Positions 52,701-60,681 of a stretch of 64,000 nt of DNA are shown piece by piece (position 1 is the first letter of the stretch; the number at the start of each line of letters is the position of its first letter). The position numbers were made by a program, and so were the translations under genes. This DNA comes from Anaerovorax sp. IOR16 (GTDB lineage Bacteria > Bacillota > Clostridia > Peptostreptococcales > Anaerovoracaceae): NCBI RefSeq assembly GCF_017168145.1, contig NZ_JADQTL010000010.1, positions 62,001 to 126,000 of the forward strand, in the 5' to 3' direction. Under the pieces are notes generated by a model. That model saw only the letters and a list, made by a program, of their open reading frames with translations, made no database searches and had not been told where the DNA came from.

Positions 52701-53351
52701 TTAACCCAATGGGTTTTCCGCAACATACTCAATTGCAGCAGCAAACGCTTCGCAAGCAGCTTTACATGCAGACTGGCTGCCTGTAAGCAAAGCACCGCCG
52801 AAGTTTGTTTCGGATGGTGGTGCATATAAAACACACATTCTAACGTCTGCAGCCTTCATAGCGGCATCAACGCCATACATTGCCTCAAGCGGAGGTGCAA
52901 TGAGATAAGCCAGAGCTTCGCCTTCTTTAATTCCTGCTCCTTCCGATAAATAAGAACCTGTTCTTGAAATGCAATGAGCATAATATGGAATAGAGTCATC
53001 CTCATTTGCGGATACGAAATGTGCAACATTTTCAATAAAATCAACACATGCTTTTAATCCGCTTTTAATTTCTGCAGGATTTGGTCCAGCTAAAATACCA
53101 ATAATTTCTCCTGCTAATTTTGTATTGGCATTTGCTGCACCGCCATAAAAGCTTTTTGCATAAACAACTTTAACATCGGCTGCTTTTGTCGCTTCGTCCA
53201 AAGCGGTATATGTAACATCATCACAATCAGCCGTAATCAGACCTAATGATCTCTGATCCGGGGTCAATCTCAGTTCTTTTGCCAATTCCGGATTAACGTT
53301 CGGAATCACTTTTGTAGCCAATACCGTGGCCTTCAGGGGATCTCTTTTCAT
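52701..53351 (-). CDS. eutL: BMC trimeric shell protein EutL
   Basis: A 216-residue protein with two circularly permuted BMC domains, forming a gated trimeric pore. Features are KRDPLKATVLATKVIPNVNPELAKEL, SLGLITADCDDVTYTALDEATKAADV, YYAHCISRTGSYLS and APPSETNFGGALLTGSQSACKAACEAFA. Length is normal. Gated EutL pores are thought to pass bulky cofactors. AAAGGAGG precedes the ATG. Confidence 0.96.
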   Translation of the reverse strand: MKRDPLKATVLATKVIPNVNPELAKELRLTPDQRSLGLITADCDDVTYTALDEATKAADVKVVYAKSFYGGAANANTKLAGEIIGILAGPNPAEIKSGLKACVDFIENVAHFVSANEDDSIPYYAHCISRTGSYLSEGAGIKEGEALAYLIAPPLEAMYGVDAAMKAADVRMCVLYAPPSETNFGGALLTGSQSACKAACEAFAAAIEYVAENPLG

Positions 53352-53373
53352 TTCCTAATTTCCTCCTTTTTGA

Positions 53374-54264
53374 TTACAATTTCAAGTTTGTTCCACTTGC
53401 TTTCTTTTCCAGCATTATCTTAATAATCTCAGCAATATGAGCGCCAGCTTCTACCGGCATAGTTCCAGCTTTATGAATATTGGAAACTACAGTTCTTCTT
53501 GCTTCCGGCATACCTACGGTTGCTTTGTAAGCAATGTATGCACTCATAGATTCTGCGGTAATTAAACCAGGTCTTTCTCCAATTAAGGCGCAAATAACAT
53601 CTGCATTTGTAATTTCGGAAATTTGATCCATAACACCGACACGTCCGTACTTTACAAAGAATGGTGTACCTACATCAATACCTTGACTTTGCAATCCCTG
53701 CATGATTCCAGGAAGGAGATCTTCAATGTTTGCTGCTACCGCTGCGGAAGATAATCCATCTGAAACGTAAATCTGTACGGTTGGATTCTTTTTACACTTT
53801 TCCTTAATTGTATTTACCGCATCTTCATTGAGCTTTCTACCTAAATCCGGTCTCGTTAAATAAATATCTTTATTTTCACACTGCGTTTGAACTGCAAATA
53901 AATTCATCTTTTCTAAAAACTCTTCATCAACATCGTTGAAAACAGCATCCTGTGCTGCAGAATGAGCTGCCTTAAATTGAAGCATAGGATCCGTTTTGTA
54001 ACGTGCTCCACACTTTCCGATACCAAGACGACAAGGTGCAAATTGTTTTAATTCATAAAACACCTCACCATTTTGCGGATTTTCAACAAGGTATTGTTCA
54101 CGAATATCCACTTCAGTTACATCAGGAATCGATCCATCTTCTATTTCTGGTATTCTCCTCTGCTCATCTTCACCATCACATTTCTGGTTTTCATTTGGTG
54201 CACTGCAAAGCTGCATTTCCTTTAACACCTGTTCAATAATTTGCTTTAAATCATTTTGTTCCAT
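53374..54264 (-). CDS. eutC: Ethanolamine ammonia-lyase, small subunit
   Basis: A 296-residue subunit of the adenosylcobalamin enzyme that cleaves ethanolamine to acetaldehyde and ammonia. Typical stretches are ARYKTDPMLQFKAAHSAAQDAVF, TRPDLGRKLNEDAV, VSDGLSSAAVAANIEDLLPG, CALIGERPGLITAESMSAYIAYKATVGMPEARRTVVSNIH and GTMPVEAGAHIAEI. The N-terminus (NDLKQIIEQVLKEMQ) is an amphipathic helix, as known for EutC shell targeting. It follows eutB by 15 bases. Confidence 0.97.
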   Translation of the reverse strand: MEQNDLKQIIEQVLKEMQLCSAPNENQKCDGEDEQRRIPEIEDGSIPDVTEVDIREQYLVENPQNGEVFYELKQFAPCRLGIGKCGARYKTDPMLQFKAAHSAAQDAVFNDVDEEFLEKMNLFAVQTQCENKDIYLTRPDLGRKLNEDAVNTIKEKCKKNPTVQIYVSDGLSSAAVAANIEDLLPGIMQGLQSQGIDVGTPFFVKYGRVGVMDQISEITNADVICALIGERPGLITAESMSAYIAYKATVGMPEARRTVVSNIHKAGTMPVEAGAHIAEIIKIMLEKKASGTNLKL

Positions 54265-54279
54265 TGTTTTACCTCCCTT

Positions 54280-55650
54280 CTATTTTTTCAAAAATACAGA
54301 AGCATCTCCTGCCAAAGGTGTCAACTTCCCATTCTCTGAAAATCCCATTTTTTCCAACCAAAGATCAAACTCTTTAATTGGTCTTAATCCGAAAACTTCT
54401 CGAAGTGCAGCAGCTTCATGATATCCGGTGCACTGATACATAAGCATACAGTCATCACCCTGAGGTACACCCATGATATAGTTGCATCCGGAAGCAACAA
54501 GAAGGGTGGCTAGATTTTCAATGTCATTTTGGTCTGCTTTCATATGATTGGTATAACAAGCATCACATCCCATAGGAATTCCTGTGAGTTTCCCCATAAA
54601 ATGATCCTCTAAACCTGCACGAATGACTTGCTTTGAATCATATAAGTATTCTGGTCCAATAAATCCAACTACTGTATTTACTAAGAATGGATTGTAACGT
54701 TTTGCAAAACCGTAGCACCGTGCTTCCATTGTCACCTGATCCCATCCATTATGTGCTTCTGAAGACAATTCCGATCCTTGCCCGGTTTCGAAATACATAA
54801 CATTTGGCCCTGTACTCGTTCCTTTTTTCAGCATCATGTCGTGACCTTCATCTAACATAGTTGCTGTCAATCCAAAAGCTTCATTTCCTTTTTGCGAACC
54901 GGCGATGGACTGAAACATTAAGTCAATTGGGGCATTAAATTTGTCTGCTGCCTCTGTTTGTGTCGTTACATGAGCCAAAACACAAATTTGAGTTGGCACT
55001 TCCCATTTATTTTTAAATTCATCAAAACTCTTTAATATCCTTGCAACACTTTCTACCGAATCATCAACCGGATTTAATCCGATTACCGCATCACCACAAC
55101 CTAAACTTAAGCCTTCCATCACGGATGCCATGATTCCTTTTGGATCATCAGTCGTATGATTTGGCTGAAGACGAGAAGAAAAAGTACCCGGAAGTCCAAT
55201 GGTCGTATTACAATGTGCAGAAACTCTCATTTTTCTTGCACAGTAAATAAGGTCTAAATTCGTCATCAGCTTACAAACTGCTGCAACAATTTCACTTGTG
55301 ATTCCTCGGGACGCTCTCCTTATCATGCTTGAAGTTGTCTTTTCATCAAGTAACCATTCTCTGAATTCTGCAACCGTCATGTGTTTCACTTCGTTAAAAA
55401 TAGACTCATTCACTGCATCTTGTATGATTCTGGTTACTTCATCCTCCTCATAAGGAACTGCTGGTTGATTACGCAGTTCTTCCAATGTAATGTGAGATAG
55501 CACAACTTTAGCGGCTACACGTTCTTCTGCGGTTTCCGCAGCGATTCCCGCTAATTTGTCACCGGACTTTTCCTCGTTTGCCTTAGCCATTACTTCTCTG
55601 AGCGATTTAAACTCATAATTGTGGCCAAATAGCTTTGTTTTCAGTATCAT
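54280..55650 (-). CDS. eutB: Ethanolamine ammonia-lyase, large subunit
   Basis: A 456-residue barrel subunit that binds substrate and generates the adenosyl radical with EutC. Features are MILKTKLFGHNYEFKSLREVMAKANEEKSGD at the start, CNTTIGLPGTFSSRLQPNHTTDD, GLNPVDDSVESV, FETGQGSELSSEAHNG and GIPMGCDACYTNHMKADQND. The frame is open to a TTG at 55692. The ATG at 55650 with AAGGTGA eight bases upstream gives the usual length. It lies between eutA and eutC. Confidence 0.97.
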   Translation of the reverse strand: MILKTKLFGHNYEFKSLREVMAKANEEKSGDKLAGIAAETAEERVAAKVVLSHITLEELRNQPAVPYEEDEVTRIIQDAVNESIFNEVKHMTVAEFREWLLDEKTTSSMIRRASRGITSEIVAAVCKLMTNLDLIYCARKMRVSAHCNTTIGLPGTFSSRLQPNHTTDDPKGIMASVMEGLSLGCGDAVIGLNPVDDSVESVARILKSFDEFKNKWEVPTQICVLAHVTTQTEAADKFNAPIDLMFQSIAGSQKGNEAFGLTATMLDEGHDMMLKKGTSTGPNVMYFETGQGSELSSEAHNGWDQVTMEARCYGFAKRYNPFLVNTVVGFIGPEYLYDSKQVIRAGLEDHFMGKLTGIPMGCDACYTNHMKADQNDIENLATLLVASGCNYIMGVPQGDDCMLMYQCTGYHEAAALREVFGLRPIKEFDLWLEKMGFSENGKLTPLAGDASVFLKK

Positions 55651-55703
55651 GCTCCTTTTCACCTTTCCTTTCTCTATATTGATTTCTTCCAAATGGAAGC
55701 CAT

Positions 55704-57122
55704 CTACGAATTAAAAATTAATGTTTTTACTACTACAGGCAATACATGACCACCCCCAACAGGCTCTCCTAAATCGACATAATCTCCACCTTGCGCTTTA
55801 ATTCCGTCAATACAAACAACATCGGTCTTTCCTCGAAGCTTTATATTAATTGCATTACCTAAGGCTTTACCAACATCGGATTCCAACATTACAATTAAAG
55901 GTATCCCTTTTTTCTGTATAGAGACCGTCGCATTTATAATTGCATCCGCAAGTTTTTGAATAGAAGTAAAAGAAGAATACCGACTTCCCGTTAATGATAT
56001 AGCGATCGGATCTAACTTATCTTCCGACTGATAAATGGGCATTTGTCGTAAAATTGCCTGAGAAACCAAATCTGGTGTTTCCTCATCCGCATCAGCAAGT
56101 CTAAGTATTGGAACGTTTTTCATCGGTAGCTTTTCTTTTTTATAAAAGATAGTACTTCCACTCACTTCCGTGGTATGGGTTCCCGCTCCAACCACAGTAG
56201 CGCGTATGGTTTCATCACTTTTATAACAAAGGACCTGATCCAAAATTCCACATCGGTTTATTTCCTGTCCAAGAAGAACACCAACATCCCCATATCGGAA
56301 TAAGTCTTTCTCTTCTGGCTCATAGACATATCCTGCAACTCCGCCCGAAAAAGTAACTGCACTGATTTTTAAGTCTTCCGGTAAACCTTTCCCATCATTG
56401 GTATAAAGAATAAAATTCTTTTCTACATTTTTTGATAATTGTAAGGCTTCTTTTATTTGATTTGCCATCAGCTTGCAAATTTTTCTTAGCTTTGCTTCCT
56501 CAGCACTTTCTCCAACTTGAATCAAGATTCCATTTCTTTCTGCCAATTCTTTTAACTTCGTATAGATATATGTAATTTTTCCATTCTCCACTTTTACGAG
56601 ACGCCCTCCGACATCAAGACAAGTTACTGCATAAAGGCTTCCTTTTCGAAATACAGAAATATTTGTTGTTCCTCCACCAATATCTAAATTTGCAACGATA
56701 TTTCGATTTTCTTCGCTTAGTCGGTCAGCTCCGGCACCCCTACCGGAAAGAACAGACTCTAAATCAGGTCCTGCAGTTGCTACTACAAAATCACCTGCTA
56801 AATCACTGAGTCGATTTAATACCAAATTAGCATTTTGTTTCCGTGCAGTTTCTCCCGTAATGATTACCGCTCCAGTGGTAACTTGATCTGGAGTCATGCC
56901 AGCTTTTTGGTATTCATTTCGTATTATTTGGCTGACAGCTTCTGCATCAATTTCCGTAGAAGATTGAAGAGGAGTAAAATAAATTTCACTGGAATAAATC
57001 ACTTCTTTATTTACAATCTCTACTCTAGGCACTGCATAAGCAGAGGCTCGATTTTCAATGGTTAATCGACTAAAAATAAGTTGTGTTGTTGAAGTTCCAA
57101 TATCAATACCTACACTTATCAC
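55704..57122 (-). CDS. eutA: Ethanolamine ammonia-lyase reactivating factor EutA
   Basis: An actin-fold ATPase of about 472 residues that frees damaged cobalamin from EutBC. It shows VGIDIGTSTTQLIFSRL, TGAVIITGETARKQN, VANLDIGGGTTNISVF and ATVVGAGTHTTEVSGST. The GTG at 57122 has GAGGG at five bases and is preferred to another GTG at 57143 that overlaps its own site. It is separated from eutW by 144 bases. That gap holds two hairpins and a terminator, so its transcription depends on antitermination. Confidence 0.93.
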   Translation of the reverse strand: MISVGIDIGTSTTQLIFSRLTIENRASAYAVPRVEIVNKEVIYSSEIYFTPLQSSTEIDAEAVSQIIRNEYQKAGMTPDQVTTGAVIITGETARKQNANLVLNRLSDLAGDFVVATAGPDLESVLSGRGAGADRLSEENRNIVANLDIGGGTTNISVFRKGSLYAVTCLDVGGRLVKVENGKITYIYTKLKELAERNGILIQVGESAEEAKLRKICKLMANQIKEALQLSKNVEKNFILYTNDGKGLPEDLKISAVTFSGGVAGYVYEPEEKDLFRYGDVGVLLGQEINRCGILDQVLCYKSDETIRATVVGAGTHTTEVSGSTIFYKKEKLPMKNVPILRLADADEETPDLVSQAILRQMPIYQSEDKLDPIAISLTGSRYSSFTSIQKLADAIINATVSIQKKGIPLIVMLESDVGKALGNAINIKLRGKTDVVCIDGIKAQGGDYVDLGEPVGGGHVLPVVVKTLIFNS

Positions 57123-57200
57123 AACTTCCCTCAAATAAATCACATCCCTTCCATTCGTCTTTTATTGAAAACATAATGCAAAGTAATATTGTATTTAAAC

Positions 57201-57243
57201 AAAAAACAGCCTAGACACAGAATTACTATCTGTACCTAAGCTG
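57201..57243 (-). terminator. Conditional terminator between eutW and eutA
   Basis: On the reverse strand CAGCTTAGGTACAG pairs with CTGTGTCTAGGCTG (14 bp with three G-U pairs) around a 9-base loop, followed by six Ts. Its 5' arm overlaps hairpin P2 (57236-57253), so the two structures exclude each other. Confidence 0.88.
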
Positions 57244-57278
57244 CTTCACTTAGTCTCGGAAAAATGTTACGTCACATT
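57236..57278 (-). promoter_or_regulatory. Dual-hairpin EutV (ANTAR) target in the eutA leader
   Basis: Two hairpins in RNA order. P1 (57263-57278) has a 5-bp stem AATGT/ACATT and hexaloop GACGTA. After a 9-base linker, P2 (57236-57253) has a 6-bp stem CTAAGT/GCTTAG and hexaloop GAAGCA. P2 overlaps the terminator at 57201-57243. ANTAR regulators bind such paired six-base-loop hairpins and thereby prevent termination. P1 includes the stop codon of eutW. Confidence 0.78.
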
Positions 57279-58700
57279 ATCCATATTCGCTATTTTATTT
57301 TTAAAATCAAAATTGATTTTCGTTCCAAGATTTCCTGAATCAATTCGTAAGTTTCCTTTTAACTTTTCTTTTATAATGGATATTACTATGTTCAGTCCAA
57401 GACTGCTACCCTTAACCAGTTCAAAATCAAATCCTTTTCCATCATCGCTTACTTCAATATTGGAATACATTTGACCTCGTGTAATTTGAATGTGAATTAG
57501 CCCTTCAGGACGATTCGGAAACGCATGTTGCAAAGAATTATGCATAAGTTCACTCACAACTAATGCAACGGAAGTGGAAATTTCGGAATCGACTTGAAAA
57601 TTATCACCTTCAATTTTTATAGCTACTTTTGTTGTTGGTTTTTGAAAATACTGTAAGGTGTTATTTTTAATATTTTCTAATACATCTCGAATATTAACCT
57701 GATCGACACCTACCTTAGCAAGCAACTCATGCGTGGTAGCGATGGCTAAAATTCGATTCATACTTTCATCTAAAATCATTTTTGCTTCTTCATTTTTTGT
57801 TCTTCTTCCCTGTAGCCTTAGTAAGCTGGCAATCGTTTGGAGACTGTTTTTTACTCGGTGGTGCATCTCTTTAATCGCTACAGATTTTAAAATCAGCTCT
57901 TTTTCTTTTTCTCTTATATGTGTAATATCTCGAATCATAATCGCAAAATCAACATTATTATTCTTTAAAAAAATTTGTTTTACTGTTAAATCTAAATTCG
58001 AAACGGAAACCTCTATACCGGAATAGCTGGCATCTTGATCAAACCATTCAAGATCTGATCCATGAAGTGCAATACCTTTATATGGCATCCCCAAAATATC
58101 ATTCGTATAGCCCAATCGTTCAAAAATATCCCGCGCCATTTTATTTCGGAAGCTTACATACCCTTGCATGTCTACAAGAATGACTGCTTCATCAATATAA
58201 TCTGTAAGCCATGAAGATTGTTCATCCATACGAGTAAGCATATCTGCTACAATTGCATAACTCGCATCGGAAAAACGAATGCGCTCACTCATTTCGCTGT
58301 TTTCATCGGCACGTTTTTCCTCAATCAGTACCCCAATCACTCGATCCCCATGCTTAATGGGCTCTACAGACTGTATTACCATGGTGGATTCTTGGGTAAC
58401 TGCTTTCATCTGTTTCGTTGATAGCCCTAACCGAAAGGTTCTAGCAACAGCTGGCTCATTATTCGGTTTTGCCAATAGACCTACTACTGTTTTTTTATAA
58501 GAAGATGGAACATTCTCCGGTTTTGCTTCCGCAACTACGATTGCATCCACACCATCCGTAGTGGGACAATCAATAAAAAAATCTGCATCCTCTAAATTTG
58601 CCAACAGCTGTAAACCTAAGCCTAGCTGTTTAATTACCTCAATTTCTTCTCCTGTTAAATCTGTATATTCTTTACATAGTCTTTCAATGGTATCTGGCAT
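57267..58700 (-). CDS. eutW: Ethanolamine sensor histidine kinase EutW
   Basis: A 477-residue cytosolic kinase with no membrane segment. An N-terminal sensor domain (about 1-150, with FFIDCPTTDGVDAIVVAEAKP) is followed by a PAS domain at about 160-265 (DYIDEAVILVDMQGYVSFRN). A HisKA_2 phosphoacceptor follows with EMHHRVKNSLQTIASLL (His280/281). An HATPase domain has HNSLQHAF, DDGKGFDF and GSSLGLNIV. In Enterococcus EutW senses ethanolamine and phosphorylates EutV. It follows eutV by 15 bases and is itself behind the eutS leader switch. Confidence 0.94.
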   Translation of the reverse strand: MPDTIERLCKEYTDLTGEEIEVIKQLGLGLQLLANLEDADFFIDCPTTDGVDAIVVAEAKPENVPSSYKKTVVGLLAKPNNEPAVARTFRLGLSTKQMKAVTQESTMVIQSVEPIKHGDRVIGVLIEEKRADENSEMSERIRFSDASYAIVADMLTRMDEQSSWLTDYIDEAVILVDMQGYVSFRNKMARDIFERLGYTNDILGMPYKGIALHGSDLEWFDQDASYSGIEVSVSNLDLTVKQIFLKNNNVDFAIMIRDITHIREKEKELILKSVAIKEMHHRVKNSLQTIASLLRLQGRRTKNEEAKMILDESMNRILAIATTHELLAKVGVDQVNIRDVLENIKNNTLQYFQKPTTKVAIKIEGDNFQVDSEISTSVALVVSELMHNSLQHAFPNRPEGLIHIQITRGQMYSNIEVSDDGKGFDFELVKGSSLGLNIVISIIKEKLKGNLRIDSGNLGTKINFDFKNKIANMDNVT

Positions 58701-58715
58701 ACTATCACAATCCTT

Positions 58716-59297
58716 CTAAGTCAATATGATTTCTGCAATACGCTTCATAGAGACTTTTTTTTCTTTGCTTAAATTTTTAATGTATTCGTAAGCTTCTGCT
58801 TCCGACATTTTCATAGACTCCATCAAAAGTCCTTTTGCCTTTTCGATTATTGTCCTATTTTCTAATCTTTGTGATATACATTCACATTCTTTTTTTACTA
58901 GGGCCATTTCACGACTTCGAGCAACGGCAATTTCAATATTTGGAACTAGAGATTTTTCATCAATTGGTTTGACCATATATCCCGAAACACCTATATCTGT
59001 AGCGCTTCGGATAAATTCGCTATCACTGTATGCAGTAAGTAATAAAATGGTTTGTGCACTTCCTTCTTCGCAAATTACTTTTGCAGCGGACAATCCATCC
59101 AATAAGGGCATTTTAATATCTAGAAGGACGACATCTGGTTTTTCTTTTTTACAAAGTTCGATTGCATCAAATCCTTCGGATGCTTCACCGACTACATTGT
59201 AACCTGCGGTAATGAGCATTTCACGTAAATCCATTCTAGTTATGGGCTCATCTTCGGCGATGATTACCCGAATTCCTTTTCTTCCATTTTCCTTCAT
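58716..59297 (-). CDS. eutV: Antitermination response regulator EutV (ANTAR)
   Basis: A 193-residue regulator. The receiver domain (about 9-125) has the acidic pair IIAEDEP, phosphoacceptor Asp60 in VVLLDIKMPLLDG, LLTAYSD and MVKPIDE. The C-terminal ANTAR domain (about 135-193) has RTIIEKAKGLLMESMKMSEAEAYEYIKNLS, which binds RNA hairpins. Phosphorylation by EutW should dimerise it so it can hold the dual hairpins upstream of eutS and eutA. The ATG at 59297 has TTAGGAG upstream. Confidence 0.95.
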   Translation of the reverse strand: MKENGRKGIRVIIAEDEPITRMDLREMLITAGYNVVGEASEGFDAIELCKKEKPDVVLLDIKMPLLDGLSAAKVICEEGSAQTILLLTAYSDSEFIRSATDIGVSGYMVKPIDEKSLVPNIEIAVARSREMALVKKECECISQRLENRTIIEKAKGLLMESMKMSEAEAYEYIKNLSKEKKVSMKRIAEIILT

Positions 59298-59350
59298 GGT
59301 ATCACTCCTAAGGGCTATATTATGTGTTTTTTCCAGTCTCACGATGTCAA

Positions 59351-59695
59351 TTATGTTTTGCTAATCTCAGTTGCCGCAAACCCCATTTTGTCACATAAAA
59401 CTACCATAACATCTCTAATTGCAGCCTCGACAGCTGCAACATCACCTAGTATAACCAGCGTCCCATTAAATCGATCAACAAACCCAATGGAAATATTTGC
59501 TGCCTTGGATGCTACATCCGCCGCGATCATTGCTCCTTCACTTGGTGTAATTGTTAAAATGCCGATTGCACCCTTCTCTTGCACCATTCCCAACTTCGGA
59601 TATAACTCTTTGTTCGGATTCGCAATAACATGCGCTAACGTAACCTGTTTTCCAGGAACAAATTCTTGTATAATTCGTTGTTTTACCTCTTCCAA
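59351..59695 (-). CDS. eutS: BMC shell protein EutS
   Basis: A 114-residue BMC-domain protein with the EutS-type permuted start: [23 protein letters not shown], then [41 protein letters not shown]. EutS forms bent hexamers that help close shell edges. The frame is open to 59758. A TTG at 59695 has AAAGGTG about ten bases upstream and aligns with the usual EutS start, so it is chosen. It is the first gene of the operon behind the leader switch. Confidence 0.92.
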   Translation of the reverse strand: MEEVKQRIIQEFVPGKQVTLAHVIANPNKELYPKLGMVQEKGAIGILTITPSEGAMIAADVASKAANISIGFVDRFNGTLVILGDVAAVEAAIRDVMVVLCDKMGFAATEISKT

Positions 59696-59763
59696 ATGCC
59701 TCACACACCTTTCTTGCTTAAGGATAATGAGTTGCTTACCATGATATTGTACAAGCAATTTTA

Positions 59764-59808
59764 CAAAAAAAGCACCTAAACAAATACATTGTATTCTGTC
59801 TAGATGCT
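59764..59808 (-). terminator. Conditional terminator in the eutS leader
   Basis: On the reverse strand AGCATCTAGACAGAATAC pairs with GTATTTGTTTAGGTGCT (17 pairs including G-U, one bulge) around a 3-base loop, followed by seven Ts (59764-59770). It lies about 70 bases before the eutS start. Its 5' arm overlaps hairpin P2 (59804-59817). Confidence 0.85.
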
Positions 59809-59854
59809 ACTTCGCATTCTTCCATTGAGCCCTTTACTACGCCGCACAGTGCTC
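59804..59854 (-). promoter_or_regulatory. Dual-hairpin EutV (ANTAR) target in the eutS leader
   Basis: P1 (59827-59854) is a 28-base hairpin with 11-base arms (two mismatches) and hexaloop GGCGTA. After a 9-base linker, P2 (59804-59817) has a 4-bp stem ATGC/GCAT and hexaloop GAAGTA. P2 shares bases with the terminator. Loop pattern, linker length and terminator overlap are the same as in the eutA leader. Confidence 0.75.
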
Positions 59855-59872
59855 TTTAACTTTATAGTAAGC

Positions 59873-59901
59873 ATTATATAGAAATGTATTTTTGTTGTCA
59901 A
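59873..59901 (-). promoter_or_regulatory. Consensus promoter of the main eut operon
   Basis: On the reverse strand perfect TTGACA (59896-59901), 17 bases, and perfect TATAAT (59873-59878). The leader of about 170 bases begins near 59866. A perfect promoter fits control by attenuation, not by activation of initiation. Confidence 0.92.
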
Positions 59902-59930
59902 GCATCTATTCATTAATTTTTCTCAATATT

Positions 59931-60440
59931 CTATGAATTGGATATTGCTTTCACTTTATTTCTGATATACTTTAGAAAGGGTTCAAAACCCAATCCCTTA
60001 ATGCTGCTCGTAACAAAGCATTTTTCTGCACCTGCACGGACTAAATGACTGATTGCTTGTTGAATTTGCTCTGTATTTGCAGCATCACTCTTTGTTATTA
60101 TACCGATGATTGGTTTTCCTGCAAACATCATCCCGAAAGAGGGCGCAAACATTGTACCATCTTCTGTAGCATCTTGTACAAGTACAATTATCTGAGCGTC
60201 GGCTGCTGTGACAGAAAGTGCACCATAAAAACCCTTTTGCTCTAAATATTCACCTGGTGTATCTAAAATGCAATGATCAATAAACTGTACCGTTTGGGTT
60301 TTATGATAATGTAGTTGTTGGTTTGTTAAATATTGACAAAGTGTTGTTTTACCGCTATGAGATCTTCCTACTAATATCATTCGAGGAAAACTGTTTCCAC
60401 TATCTTTTAAGGATTCTAAGGTAATCTCTTTCTTTATCAT
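59931..60440 (-). CDS. eutP: EutP/PduV-family small GTPase-like protein
   Basis: A 169-residue P-loop protein. Walker A is LVGRSHSGKTTLCQ (residues 23-36), followed by DTPGEYLEQKGFYGAL as the G3 region and IGIITKSDA as the TKxD-type G4 motif. EutP of Salmonella has been reported to have acetate kinase activity, and PduV may link microcompartments to the cytoskeleton. It has its own promoter and no attenuator, unlike the rest of the eut genes. GAAAGGATG precedes the ATG. Confidence 0.9.
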   Translation of the reverse strand: MIKKEITLESLKDSGNSFPRMILVGRSHSGKTTLCQYLTNQQLHYHKTQTVQFIDHCILDTPGEYLEQKGFYGALSVTAADAQIIVLVQDATEDGTMFAPSFGMMFAGKPIIGIITKSDAANTEQIQQAISHLVRAGAEKCFVTSSIKGLGFEPFLKYIRNKVKAISNS

Positions 60441-60475
60441 AAGAAGAACATCCTTTCATTTTTGCTGTTTCGTCA

Positions 60476-60503
60476 ATTATAGCATTCCTTATTATAATTT
60501 CAA
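60476..60503 (-). promoter_or_regulatory. Promoter of eutP
   Basis: On the reverse strand TTGAAA (60498-60503), a 16-base spacer and a perfect TATAAT (60476-60481). The leader is only about 30 bases long, without a hairpin. Confidence 0.7.
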
Positions 60504-60566
60504 ATCCTTAAATTCTTTTCTATTCCATACAAGGTATGCTCACGATATTTTTTTATAACAAAAAAT

Positions 60567-60636
60567 AGAGCATATAAGAAATTTCAATTTAAATACTCTT
60601 AATAGGAATCCTTATTGAAGTTTCTATCTATGCTCT
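60567..60636 (-). terminator. Long terminator after the second SLH gene
   Basis: An 8-bp outer stem AGAGCATA / TATGCTCT, a small internal loop and a further 12-bp stem. A T-run follows on the reverse strand. It begins about 46 bases after the stop codon and is unusually long (70 bases). Confidence 0.7.
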
Positions 60637-60681
60637 TTCATAATATTTCTTTGTATTGTAACTTTTTATTTTATATTTGCG

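Noticed and set aside
59759-59930. Adenosylcobalamin riboswitch in the eutS leader
   Set aside because: No B12-box or conserved core; the structures fit dual ANTAR hairpins plus a terminator.
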